Below, in pieces: positions 7,765-15,665 of a stretch of 44,008 nucleotides of DNA (position 1 is its first letter; each line of letters starts with the position of its first letter). The notes beneath the pieces were generated by a model. The model did not search any database, was not told where the DNA came from, and saw only the letters and a program-made list of their open reading frames with translations. The stretch comes from Riemerella columbipharyngis (GTDB taxonomy: Bacteria; Bacteroidota; Bacteroidia; Flavobacteriales; Weeksellaceae), in NCBI RefSeq assembly GCF_900101995.1, contig NZ_FNAS01000017.1, positions 1-44,008 on the forward strand. The letters run 5' to 3'. A program made the position numbers and the translations under genes.

Positions 7765-8360
7765 ATGCTTACATTATGGATATTTGTTTTTGGGTTTTCG
7801 TTCATTCTTTCAGGAATTAATCCTAAAGATTATTTCACTTGGGTTTTAGAAGTTTTTCCTGCATTGATTGTTTTTTTTATTTTAACATTAAATTATAAAA
7901 ATTTTAAGTTTTCTAATTTCACCTATGTTTTTATACTTTTACATTTTTTGATATTACTTGTAGTTACTTGTAGGAGGACATTACACACACGGTGAGGCTC
8001 CTTTTTTTCAATGGTTAAAAGGAGGCAGGGTATCATGATAGAAATAATTATGACAAATTAGGACATCTTGCACAGGGTTTTGTGCCTGCTCTTATTATGC
8101 GTGAAATTTTTATCAGAAAAAATGTGGTAAATAAAGTAAAATGGCGATTTTGGATTATCGTTTTGTCCATGGGTGGGATGAGTGCTTTATATGAAATTTT
8201 AGAATGGTTTATCTCTGTAAATACAGGAGAGCGAGGTGCTTATTTTTTAGGAACTCAAGGCTACATTTGGGATACTCAGTCGGATATACTGATGGCTTTT
8301 ATAGGTGCGGTTTTGGCGCTTATTTTTTGTGGTAAATATCAAGATAAATATATTAATTGA
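7765..8360 (+). pseudogene. YjdF-like (DUF2238) membrane protein gene with two frame lesions
   Basis: Two ORFs (7765-7995 and 8082-8360) are pieces of one DUF2238 protein of about 198 residues. The first stops after a frameshift caused by a perfect tandem duplication of TTACTTGTAG (7954-7963 and 7964-7973). Removing one copy restores LLVGGHYTHGEAPFFQWLK. A second shift of one base near 8019-8024 (an extra G or A in AAAAGGAGG) then breaks the frame; removing one base gives EAGYHDRNNYDKLGHLAQGFVPAL, the conserved family core. The C-terminal part (SALYEILEW, GTQGYIWDTQSDI) is intact. Several membrane segments are predicted. The cellular role of the family is unknown. Both lesions must be corrected to restore the protein, so it is probably inactive unless the sequence has errors. 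Confidence 0.85.
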
Positions 8361-8439
8361 TATATTGTATATATTTGTGATATAATTAATCTTATATTTT
8401 TTACATTGAGCTCTTGTAATAGGTATAAATAGATATCGT

Positions 8440-8691
8440 ATGAATAAAAATTTGATATTCAAAAATATAAAGTTTAGTGTGTTGGCTTACATTGGTATTA
8501 GTGTATTTCAATTATTGGTAAGTCTATGCTCTATGGAAGAGAAAATCAATCATTTTGCATTCAAAAATAGCGTTTTTTACCTCAATCATCAGCAATTAGG
8601 CTATGGTATTAAGGAGTCATTAGTATTCTTGTTGATACTGACAGGTGCATTCTATCTATTAAATGCGAGAAGACAACCCGCGGCAAAATAA
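8440..8691 (+). CDS. Small membrane protein of unknown function
   Basis: An 83-residue protein that I do not recognise. It has two hydrophobic segments, about residues 11-30 (FSVLAYIGISVFQLLVSL) and 58-76 (LVFLLILTGAFYLLNA), separated by a polar loop, with a basic tail. A two-helix inner-membrane protein is the simplest reading. It follows the DUF2238 pseudogene on the same strand by about 80 bases and is followed by a good hairpin terminator (8697-8729). The terminator supports a real transcription unit, but the ORF is short and coding status is moderately certain. Confidence 0.5.
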   Translation: MNKNLIFKNIKFSVLAYIGISVFQLLVSLCSMEEKINHFAFKNSVFYLNHQQLGYGIKESLVFLLILTGAFYLLNARRQPAAK

Positions 8692-8696
8692 CCAAC

Positions 8697-8729
8697 AAAA
8701 ATGCTACTTTGTAGAGAAGTGGTATTTTT
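8697..8729 (+). terminator. Rho-independent terminator after the small membrane protein
   Basis: A 13-bp inverted repeat, AAAAATGCTACTT (8697-8709) against AAGTGGTATTTTT (8717-8729) with G:U pairs, and a 7-base loop. The descending arm ends in five T. It lies just after the stop at 8691. Confidence 0.65.
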
Positions 8730-9013
8730 GGAATAGATATATCGGGCTAAATACTACACGAAGCGTAAAAGCCAAATACAACCCAATACTTGAAAGAATT
8801 AATTTCGTGTGATTAATATGAAAAACGAATATCCTTCTTCCAAGATGAAAATTATCTCTCGGGTTAGCCCAAATAGCGGGCTATTTTTAGTGCTAAAACA
8901 GCAGAAAGTATATACTTATGAAAATATACTCTGATAATAGAATTACGATTGGTTTGGGCATAGTAATCTTAGATTACGAAATCTGTATTTAGTGAAAATA
9001 TACGGCTTTCTAT
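8730..9013. other. Intergenic stretch with one terminator-like hairpin
   Basis: No ORF of note. It holds a hairpin TAGCCC-N7-GGGCTA followed by five T (8865-8888), which would terminate plus-strand transcription. It also holds a perfect small inverted repeat GTAATC-TTA-GATTAC (8963-8977) that could be an operator or chance. Together with the preceding terminator, about 320 bases lack a gene. Confidence 0.4.
8865..8888 (+). terminator. Terminator-like hairpin, no gene directly upstream
   Basis: Stem TAGCCC (8865-8870) / GGGCTA (8878-8883), loop AAATAGC, then TTTTT. The nearest plus-strand gene ended 170 bases earlier and has its own terminator, so this could end an unannotated small RNA or be a relic. 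Confidence 0.4.
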
Positions 9014-10045
9014 TTAGCGGGGAGACTGCTTAGCAAACCATTCCACAAATTTTTTGATGCCTGTTAGAAAATTAGTTTTAGGGGCGTAGCCTATAAGATT
9101 CTTTGCTTTTGAGATATCGGCATTGGTTCTTTGGACATCGCCGGGCTGCATAGGGAGTCTTTTTTTGATGGCTTTTTTATTGAGTACAGATTCTATTGTA
9201 GATACCATCTCGTTGAGCGAAATAACTTCGTTTTCCCCCAGATTGATAATCTCATAAACACCGAAATTCTTTTCTATATAGTCGATTGATTTTAAAATTC
9301 CGTCAATAATATCATCTATATAAGTGTAATCTCGTGCTGTATTACCATCACCATAGAATGGAATTTCTTGATTTTCGAAAATCAGTTTGGTGAATTTATG
9401 TATTGCTAAGTCCGGACGCTGTCTCGGTCCGTACACGGTGAAAAACCTCAGCTGAATCATATCAATATCATAAAGATGATGATAAGTGTGCCCTATGATT
9501 TCGCCGCATTTTTTTGTAGCGGCGTAAGGAGAAATAGGATTGTCCACAAAATCCGTTTCGGAAAAAGGAATTTTCTCATTGTTGCCATACACGCTTGATG
9601 ATGATGCACAAATAAATTTTTTAATGCCAAGGGTTTTGCAGAGTTCCCACAGGTTCATAGTTCCTTGTATATTTACCGCTTCGTACTCCATAGGGCGGGC
9701 GATAGATGGACGAACCCCCGCTAACGCTGCGAGGTGGATGATGGTATCGGGCTGGTGTTTGCGGAAAATTTCTTCCAAACCTTCTCTGTCTCTTAAATCC
9801 TGACGGTATAATCGGTAAGTGTCTGATGCCGTTTCTGATACTATCTTTTCGATGTCTTCGTCTTTGGAGTGGTATTGAAAATCGGGGTTTTGTCCTAAGG
9901 ACTCTAAAGTGTTTCTTATCTTTATTTTATAGGAATAAAAGTCGTCGAAGTTATCAATATTAATAACGGTATGTCCTTTTTTCAATAGTTGTTCCACCAA
10001 GTGTGAACCAATAAATCCGCTTCCTCCTGTAACTAAATATTTCAT
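9014..10045 (-). CDS. NAD-dependent sugar epimerase, UDP-glucuronate 4-epimerase type
   Basis: A 343-residue extended short-chain dehydrogenase/reductase. The Rossmann motif TGGSGFIGSHL is at residues 6-16, and the active site has Ser in CASSSSVYG and the YAATK (YxxxK) pair near 170. The GVRPSIARPMEY and VYGPRQRPDLAIHKF segments, together with the long insertion after the first strand, are typical of UDP-glucuronate 4-epimerases, which make UDP-galacturonate for polysaccharides. A UDP-glucose/GlcNAc 4-epimerase is possible but less like these motifs. It is monocistronic by context: genes on both sides are distant. A TATATTTG element is 31 bases upstream. Confidence 0.88.
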   Translation of the reverse strand: MKYLVTGGSGFIGSHLVEQLLKKGHTVINIDNFDDFYSYKIKIRNTLESLGQNPDFQYHSKDEDIEKIVSETASDTYRLYRQDLRDREGLEEIFRKHQPDTIIHLAALAGVRPSIARPMEYEAVNIQGTMNLWELCKTLGIKKFICASSSSVYGNNEKIPFSETDFVDNPISPYAATKKCGEIIGHTYHHLYDIDMIQLRFFTVYGPRQRPDLAIHKFTKLIFENQEIPFYGDGNTARDYTYIDDIIDGILKSIDYIEKNFGVYEIINLGENEVISLNEMVSTIESVLNKKAIKKRLPMQPGDVQRTNADISKAKNLIGYAPKTNFLTGIKKFVEWFAKQSPR

Positions 10046-10076
10046 TTTAATGACTTACTTGAAAAAAATAATTTAG

Positions 10077-10084
10077 CAAATATA
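10077..10084 (-). promoter_or_regulatory. -7 promoter element (TATATTTG) for the epimerase gene
   Basis: Exact TAnnTTTG match on the minus strand, 31 bases before the ATG at 10045. No good TTTG at the expected -33 distance was seen. Confidence 0.45.
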
Positions 10085-10203
10085 ATCATATAAAGTAAAA
10101 TAGAAGTGCCAATATGTTCTAAAATTTAAGATTTTAAGGCGGTAAAAATTATTAAGACTTAATAGAGTTTTACTAATTCAAAAAAATGTTATAGTATTTA
10201 TTA

Positions 10204-10240
10204 AAAAACTGTGTCCATAAAATTTATAGACACAGTTTTT
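10204..10240 (-). terminator. Terminator after the secreted hydrolase
   Basis: A perfect 12-bp inverted repeat, AAAAACTGTGTC (10204-10215) and GACACAGTTTTT (10229-10240), with a 13-base loop. It lies 15 bases beyond the minus-strand stop at 10255. Because both arms carry A or T runs, it could work in both directions. Confidence 0.7.
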
Positions 10241-10254
10241 ATTAAAATTACTTA

Positions 10255-12423
10255 TTATTTTTTTATAAGAGTTTGACTGGCAATTATTTTACCATCTTTG
10301 ACAATTTTTACAAAATAACTTCCCATAGGGACACTTGATAGACTAAAATCTTTCCCTCTTTTATTAATTATGATATTTCCTAAACTATTTGTTACAATAA
10401 TATAGTAATTATAATCAGTATCAACTGCGTTAGTTCTATTAATATTAGAGCCTCTCATATAAGGAAAAGGATTTCTATCTATTGGGCAATGTGGATCATC
10501 AATTATTCTTCTTGAAACAGTATAATCATTACCTCTAACCTTTGTAATCATATAAAAATCATTACATCTTTTTTTTGTTGGATGTATATGCGTTGCTTCA
10601 AAATCTTTTCCACATTTATTTGTTGCCTCTACTTCTACTCTAAAACCTTTACTATTATAATTAGGAAATATAGTAAAGTAATCATATCCATATCTCATTG
10701 CTCCCGTGTCCATTCTTTTCCATATAACATTCTCTGATGTTAAACCTTGATCTTCTAAACTAGCCTCTCTATCTAGGGATTCTACATTATAAGTAACATA
10801 ATTTGTATTATCCGGCTCATCCACAATAGTAATACGAGGATTTCCTATCCATATTCTTTTTTTGATAGTATTACTTTCATTATCTCCATATAAACGGGCT
10901 TGTAATTCTACTAATCCGCTAACTCTCGGTTTTGGTGTAAAACTAATTTGAGGTTGATTAGTAGGACTTGTGATATCAATAAGATTAGAACCTTTATTTA
11001 CTGACCAATATATATATGGAGCAAAACCAGTCGTATATACGGCATTTTTATTTTCACATTGAATATCTTCTCCTCCAATTTTTATTTTACTACCACATAG
11101 ATAACTAGCTGTTAGTTTTTTATCCTGTAGAACAGGATCTTCCGAAAGTTGGTTGATAATAAACTGACCGTTTCTATCGCTGAAATTAATATGAAAATTA
11201 TTGTTTTTATTCTCGTGATCAAATTCTTCACTATTTACTACTCGCTCTGCTACAAAATTCGCAAAAGGAGTGTCATTAATGTCATCAACTGGTGAAAATG
11301 ATTTCTGATAATCTTCTTCTGTAAGTATTTTATTCCCTTTTTTATAATCTAAAGCACTAGGGGTTGGAACAAATGAAAAATAATTTGTATTAAAATCCCC
11401 TTTAATAAACTTAGGTAAAGCTATCTTTGGAAATTTAAACTTCCCTCCTCCATACTTATCTATTGACAAGATACCTCTTGGTTGATAGTTACTTCCTGAT
11501 AGCAAAGTATTTTGTGCTTTGATAAACCAAAGAATATCTTTTCTATATACAATTTTACCATTATACAATTCTTTGTTTTCATTAAGTTTTGTCATAGGTC
11601 TTACCACAAAATCATAGTGATATCTAGATCTTCCGGGTAATGCAGATAAAATAATTTGTCCTAAATCAATCTGAAGACCTCCTAATAATATTCCCACAGG
11701 GTCTATGAACCAACCTTTACTTGTAGCGTGCATAGTTACTAAGTCTTGTATGTTTTGATCTGTACCACATTCGCTACCATTGGAAATGGCTACATTCCTG
11801 GTCTTCTGAGGATAGCCTTTGGCTTTAAGGGTAGCCTGCCAAGCATTATGAACAGAGTTATCAATGTTATAGTTTTTATCTACATAATTAATAAGCATTT
11901 GCCTTGAAGCTGGAGTATCTGCTACGGTAAATACTTCACTTACAGGAACACCAAAAATAACTGGACTTACAACATAATTTATCCCTGCAACAATAGGCGA
12001 TTTAAGAAATGTTTTTGACATATTTCTTAACATATATTGAACCCCTAACGGCGTATTAGCTCCAAGATAAGGAGAATCGTGAGAAATAAATAGTTTTGTG
12101 TCGTGATTTTCTCCCTTATCTTCCATATCTTTTAAAGCATATCTTGCCACTAATCCACCCATACTCTGCCCTAATACGATATTTTTCTCTGTTCCCACTT
12201 TATGTTGGTTTACCCATCGTATAGCTTTTTTTAGAAGTTCGGCATTATTCTGTATATAGGTTGTGCCAATACCGAAATCTACATAAATAACATCATAGTC
12301 TTCTAGTTTATATTTTAAAGGTGTTGAACCATTTTTAACACTAATAAAAAAGCTATTAATAGTATTTTCTCCTCCATCTTTTCTTGGTGCTGTAATATGC
12401 CCCGAATCAAAACCTTCTACCAC
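10255..12423 (-). CDS. Secreted alpha/beta hydrolase, C-terminal part with sorting domain
   Basis: A 722-residue ORF starting at GTG. It holds the catalytic half of a lipase/esterase-like protein: VVEGFDSGHI as first strand and loop, IVLGQSMGGLVARYAL with nucleophile Ser in GxSxG (residue 87 here), and FISHDSPYLGANTP after it. The middle has Ig-like/PKD-like repeats. The end (NSLGNIII...LSSVPMGSYFVKIVKDGKIIASQTLIKK) looks like a type IX secretion type A sorting domain. As an isolated ORF it lacks a signal peptide. The preceding codons in the same frame (P-F-I) and then a TAA join it directly to the upstream ORF, so it is almost certainly the 3' part of one 1064-codon gene. The hydrolase substrate is unknown. 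Confidence 0.8.
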   Translation of the reverse strand: MVEGFDSGHITAPRKDGGENTINSFFISVKNGSTPLKYKLEDYDVIYVDFGIGTTYIQNNAELLKKAIRWVNQHKVGTEKNIVLGQSMGGLVARYALKDMEDKGENHDTKLFISHDSPYLGANTPLGVQYMLRNMSKTFLKSPIVAGINYVVSPVIFGVPVSEVFTVADTPASRQMLINYVDKNYNIDNSVHNAWQATLKAKGYPQKTRNVAISNGSECGTDQNIQDLVTMHATSKGWFIDPVGILLGGLQIDLGQIILSALPGRSRYHYDFVVRPMTKLNENKELYNGKIVYRKDILWFIKAQNTLLSGSNYQPRGILSIDKYGGGKFKFPKIALPKFIKGDFNTNYFSFVPTPSALDYKKGNKILTEEDYQKSFSPVDDINDTPFANFVAERVVNSEEFDHENKNNNFHINFSDRNGQFIINQLSEDPVLQDKKLTASYLCGSKIKIGGEDIQCENKNAVYTTGFAPYIYWSVNKGSNLIDITSPTNQPQISFTPKPRVSGLVELQARLYGDNESNTIKKRIWIGNPRITIVDEPDNTNYVTYNVESLDREASLEDQGLTSENVIWKRMDTGAMRYGYDYFTIFPNYNSKGFRVEVEATNKCGKDFEATHIHPTKKRCNDFYMITKVRGNDYTVSRRIIDDPHCPIDRNPFPYMRGSNINRTNAVDTDYNYYIIVTNSLGNIIINKRGKDFSLSSVPMGSYFVKIVKDGKIIASQTLIKK

Positions 12424-12432
12424 TATAAATGG

Positions 12433-13449
12433 TTATTTTATTTTATTTTGTCCTGTACGATATTTTATGTATAGTGTTAATTTGGGTCTATTAACTACCA
12501 TAGGAGGAAAAGGAATGAAATACTGGAAGTTTTCTAATTGTATCCTTTTATACCTATACATTGTTCTTGAAGTAGTGTCATTATTTTCATCTAACACATA
12601 TTTCCCCAAATCATCCGTAATTGAAAATTTATTTTTGGAGTATAATATTTGTCCATTAGTTAATGTAAGTTTGTAAGTCCAAGTATATTCTCCTATAGCA
12701 GGATAGCTTACAAGCATTGGCTGTTCAGCGTTTACTGTTTTAAAATTTTCGTTATCGGAAAACTTTACTTCTAATTTAGAAATTTCATTAGCATAATTAC
12801 TTTGGAATAATTCCTCAGGAAAAGTTACTTTAAACTTAAGTTTGTTATGCGAATTGGCTATAGGTGCCATAGCAAATACCTTTTCTATCTCATAAGGATT
12901 TTGCCACACCCCATTAACATATAAATCTTTTACCGTCTTATCAGAAGTTATTGTGAGTGTTCTTGTAGAAACATTAGCAGTTCTATTTTCTGACGATTTT
13001 GATTTTATCAAAAATTGATCGTTATTACTTTCTGAGAATTTGTTATATTTATAATATACCCCTGCAACAGGAAGTATATCAATACTTTGAGAATTAAACC
13101 ATTCGTTATGAAAATCAGCCGGAGGTTTCATTGTTCCTCTATTAGATGATATCTTACTCATCACAATGGTATTGTATATATCTCCTACTATTTTAGCATT
13201 TGTATATGAACTATCGGTAGGAGTTCCATTGTATTTCTTTAAATCAGCAAATTCTATAGCCGCATCTAATAATAAGCCTGTCTGTATTTTAGATTTGTCC
13301 AAATTTCTAAATACATTTTGTATAGTATTTTCTTCTACGACAGCCTCTTGTGGTAATGAAAGACTTCTCGTAGAATATACATCTCTAACTTGTGCATTAG
13401 AGACAGTAGATATGGCAATTCCTAATGCAATAAATAGTTTTGTTTTCAT
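12433..13449 (-). CDS. Secreted hydrolase, N-terminal part ending at an in-frame TAA
   Basis: A 338-residue ORF with a signal peptide (MKTKLFIALGIAISTVSNAQ). It is followed by a mixed domain and beta-rich stretches with no catalytic motif that I recognise. It ends GQNKIK-TAA at 12433-12435. The next codons in the same frame are CCA TTT ATA GTG GTA GAA GGT, encoding PFIVVEGF, the opening strand of the hydrolase domain. A single A-to-T change (AAA to TAA) would explain the break. As it stands the product would be exported without catalytic domain or sorting signal. It lies 23 bases after a DUF6252-like lipoprotein gene, probably in one transcript. Confidence 0.8.
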   Translation of the reverse strand: MKTKLFIALGIAISTVSNAQVRDVYSTRSLSLPQEAVVEENTIQNVFRNLDKSKIQTGLLLDAAIEFADLKKYNGTPTDSSYTNAKIVGDIYNTIVMSKISSNRGTMKPPADFHNEWFNSQSIDILPVAGVYYKYNKFSESNNDQFLIKSKSSENRTANVSTRTLTITSDKTVKDLYVNGVWQNPYEIEKVFAMAPIANSHNKLKFKVTFPEELFQSNYANEISKLEVKFSDNENFKTVNAEQPMLVSYPAIGEYTWTYKLTLTNGQILYSKNKFSITDDLGKYVLDENNDTTSRTMYRYKRIQLENFQYFIPFPPMVVNRPKLTLYIKYRTGQNKIK

Positions 13450-13472
13450 AATTATAAGAATTATAATAGTAA

Positions 13473-14015
13473 TTAGAATCTGTGATCAAACCTACCGTCT
13501 TTAATATGGACAACATTTCCATCTTCATCTATAGCATCAAACTCAAATAGTCCTGATACAATCTGTTTTTCGGTATCTAAACGAGTAATTTTTATTTTAC
13601 CGGTATAGTTTTTATTATTAGTTCTATAATATGGTCCAGTAAGAATATTATTTTCGTATTCTGCCGATCCTCCCTCTGCATTTATCGAGTCATTAATTTG
13701 TGTAAGGCTATATTCTTTATTTAATTCTAAATTGATTTTTTTTAGCTTTATAATTATATCACTTTTTTCGCCAACTCCACCTCTTACACTTTGTAAATAA
13801 ATATAAATATCAGAATAGCCTCTGCTAACACTCACTCTCGTTGCAACCAATTGATTATAATGTTTAGTCGCAACCCATACTTTGCCATCTACCAAACATC
13901 CGCCAGTATTTTCACCAGTCTGAGTAGCCGGTGGCAGGATGTTGGGATTAGCATCTCTCTGTCGGCATCCGGTAAGTAATAGACTTACAAATGCCATTAA
14001 AAATAAATGTTTCAT
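13473..14015 (-). CDS. DUF6252-like lipoprotein
   Basis: A 180-residue lipoprotein with signal sequence and lipobox LLLTGC (Cys about residue 17). The mature part is beta-rich and starts with a GGCLVDGKVWVAT motif. It ends VSGLFEFDAIDEDGNVVHIKDGRFDHRF. This GxFxFxA...G...I..GRFD ending is characteristic of DUF6252 and related surface proteins of Bacteroidota, whose function is unknown. It is the first gene of a probable unit with the hydrolase. Upstream lies a 1-kb gene-free repeat region. Confidence 0.72.
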   Translation of the reverse strand: MKHLFLMAFVSLLLTGCRQRDANPNILPPATQTGENTGGCLVDGKVWVATKHYNQLVATRVSVSRGYSDIYIYLQSVRGGVGEKSDIIIKLKKINLELNKEYSLTQINDSINAEGGSAEYENNILTGPYYRTNNKNYTGKIKITRLDTEKQIVSGLFEFDAIDEDGNVVHIKDGRFDHRF

Positions 14016-14352
14016 AATAATGTATTTTTGTTTGTGGTAAAGTTAAACAAACTAAATATTCTGTGCAATAAATATATGAATTAAATATTGTAACGGATAT
14101 TATATACAAAGTTCCGGCATTGGTTGGCGGTGTAATCGAGGTATTTAGACAATGCAAGTTGAGCAGAGGAACAGAACCCAAGGATTTCGGTAATCTCCAA
14201 AATCTTGCTATCTCAAATCTAAAAATCTTATCACCAGCGCTTTTCCTGCGTGAGGGATTGGCTCATTATTTTTTAGTTGGCTTTATCGGTTTCGCCGAAC
14301 CACTACGCTAGGTTAGATTTAAGGAAAAAGGAAATGACATTTATTTTTATTC

Positions 14353-14378
14353 GTTCTTTTGTCTTGAAACAAAAGAAC
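14353..14378. repeat. Perfect hairpin 10-6-10
   Basis: GTTCTTTTGT (14353-14362), loop CTTGAA, ACAAAAGAAC (14369-14378). The loop sequence CTTGAA is itself complementary to TTCAAG at 14385-14390, so a larger or alternative fold is possible. It opens the structured region. Confidence 0.75.
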
Positions 14379-14406
14379 CAAAAGTTCAAGGCTTGGAATC
14401 TCAGCT

Positions 14407-14497
14407 AAAACTGAGCACCAAAAGCGTTAAGAAAGATTTACTGTTTGAGCGAGGCACGAGCGAGTTCTAAATCTTTTAGCTTTTGGTGCTCAGTTTT
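14407..14497. repeat. Long hairpin with 18-bp perfect outer arms
   Basis: Outer arms at 14407-14424 and 14480-14497 are exact reverse complements, reading AAAACTGAGCACCAAAAG on the left. Inner arms AAAGATTTA (14432-14440) and TAAATCTTT (14468-14476) add 9 bp. The apical loop contains GAGCGAGGCACGAGCGAG. T residues continue after the right arm (to 14499), so transcripts could terminate here. GCGTTAA (14424-14430) can also pair with TTAACGC (14498-14504). Confidence 0.8.
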
Positions 14498-15041
14498 TTA
14501 ACGCTTGCGATTCCCAGGCTAAAGACAGTGCGTATAAAGTTTGTACATAACATTTTGACCTACGGTTGGACTTGGCGGTCGGTAGACTTTTTCTTTCATG
14601 GTTCGCTCTCATTTTTCAATGCATACGCTTCCGTGGGCTTGTGCGTAGGCTGCGTGAGGGATAGAGCCGGCATCTTTTTTTTGAGGAACGAAAAAAAAAA
14701 GATATAGGCGAAAGGCCGACGGCAAACCTGCGGTTGGCAGACTTTTTCTTTCACGGGAATGTTCTCTTGGGCTTAGGCGGGTGGCCGCATGAGGGATAGA
14801 AGCGAAAAGCCCACAGCGAGGTACGAGCGAGGACTTGCAGCGGATAGCCCGACGGTGGCGAGGCTGCCAAGTGCATAGGAGAGCCGGCACGCCCAAAAAA
14901 ATAAAAAAATCTACTGCGGAATGTGGATTGAATAATGGTGAAATAAATTCTCTGTTTTTATTTTTTTAACTAATTTTACCTAACTATAGGATTAAAGGTT
15001 TGAAATTCGTTTATTTTGCAAAATAATAATTAAGTTGAGCT

Positions 15042-15608
15042 ATGAAAATACTTTTAGCATCGCAGTCTCCCCGAAGAAAAGAATTACTTGAGTCTTTAGG
15101 TTACCCTTTTGAGGTGGTTTCTATAAACCTTGAGGAAGTCTATCCCCAGGACTTGCCGGTGCAGGATATAGCGGGATATTTGGCAGAGCTGAAAGCCAAT
15201 GCTTATACCGCTTTGGAGGACGATGAAATACTTCTCACGGCGGATACCATTGTGGTGGCAGATGATGAGATCTTGGGAAAGCCTAAAAATCGTGGGGAGG
15301 CAGAGAATATGCTGAGGCGATTGTCGGACAGAGTGCATCGTGTTTATACGGGGATATGTCTTAGGCATAAGGATAGAACAATCACAAAAACCGATGTTGC
15401 GGAGGTCTTTATGTCATCATTTTCGGATGAGGAAATAGATTATTATATTGATAAATTTCAGCCTTACGACAAGGCGGGGGCTTATGGCGTGCAAGAGTGG
15501 ATAGGTATGGCGAAGATTAACAGGATAGAGGGGAGCTTCTATACGATAATGGGGCTGCCTACGCACTTGGTTTATTCTGTGCTAAAAGATATGATTCCTA
15601 AAAAATGA
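15042..15608 (+). CDS. maf: Maf-family nucleotide pyrophosphatase
   Basis: A 188-residue Maf/YhdE/YceF protein, which hydrolyses non-canonical or excess nucleoside triphosphates (commonly dTTP, UTP or modified forms) to monophosphates. The family start LLASQSPRRKELL is at residues 4-16. The ILLTADTIVVADDEILGKP region carries the catalytic Asp, followed by an RVHRVYTGICL strand and the DKAGAYGVQEW motif near 147-157. It ends in the ...SFYTIMGLPTHLV pattern of the family. By subfamily motifs (QSPRR, DKAGAYGVQ) the YhdE dTTP/UTP type is favoured. It is 57 bases upstream of the sprE/porW gene on the same strand, a possible operon. Confidence 0.93.
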   Translation: MKILLASQSPRRKELLESLGYPFEVVSINLEEVYPQDLPVQDIAGYLAELKANAYTALEDDEILLTADTIVVADDEILGKPKNRGEAENMLRRLSDRVHRVYTGICLRHKDRTITKTDVAEVFMSSFSDEEIDYYIDKFQPYDKAGAYGVQEWIGMAKINRIEGSFYTIMGLPTHLVYSVLKDMIPKK

Positions 15609-15665
15609 TTATTTTTACCAAAAATTTATAATAAAAAACAAATAAAATAGTTATCTAAGACATAG

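Larger units (their letters stand above)
14016..15041. repeat. Gene-free kilobase with hairpins and internally repeated, GC-richer sequence
   Basis: No real gene is visible: open frames here lack homology and overlap structured DNA. The region holds a perfect 10-bp hairpin (14353-14378) and a long hairpin with 18-bp perfect outer arms (14407-14497). From about 14580 it holds two imperfect copies of one unit: AGACTTTTTCTTTCA occurs at 14584-14598 and 14739-14753, and TGAGGGATAG at 14655-14664 and 14790-14799. In both copies the order and distance are similar (about 55 and 35 bases between the two words). The second half is visibly richer in G+C than nearby genes and carries GAGCGAGG-like words. 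I read it as a dispersed intergenic repeat family of flavobacteria; its copy number in the genome is not visible here. Confidence 0.6.

Noticed and set aside
8731-8817. Fragment reading GIDIS and VKAKYNPILERINFV, hinting at an IS110-like transposase relic
   Set aside because: The two pieces are short, in different frames, with no other family motif. Too weak to claim.
12435-12449. Three copies of a pentanucleotide (ATTTT) at the hydrolase break, a possible phase-variation tract
   Set aside because: Adding or removing one 5-base unit does not restore the downstream frame past the stop, and three copies is a short tract.
14120-14311. 63-codon ORF in the repeat region
   Set aside because: No signal, no homology that I recognise, and the start of a gene-free structured region; probably chance.
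14609-14896. 95-codon minus-strand ORF in the GC-richer repeat
   Set aside because: Composition reflects the repeat (many Arg/Ser/Pro), it spans two copies of the repeat unit and has no domain.
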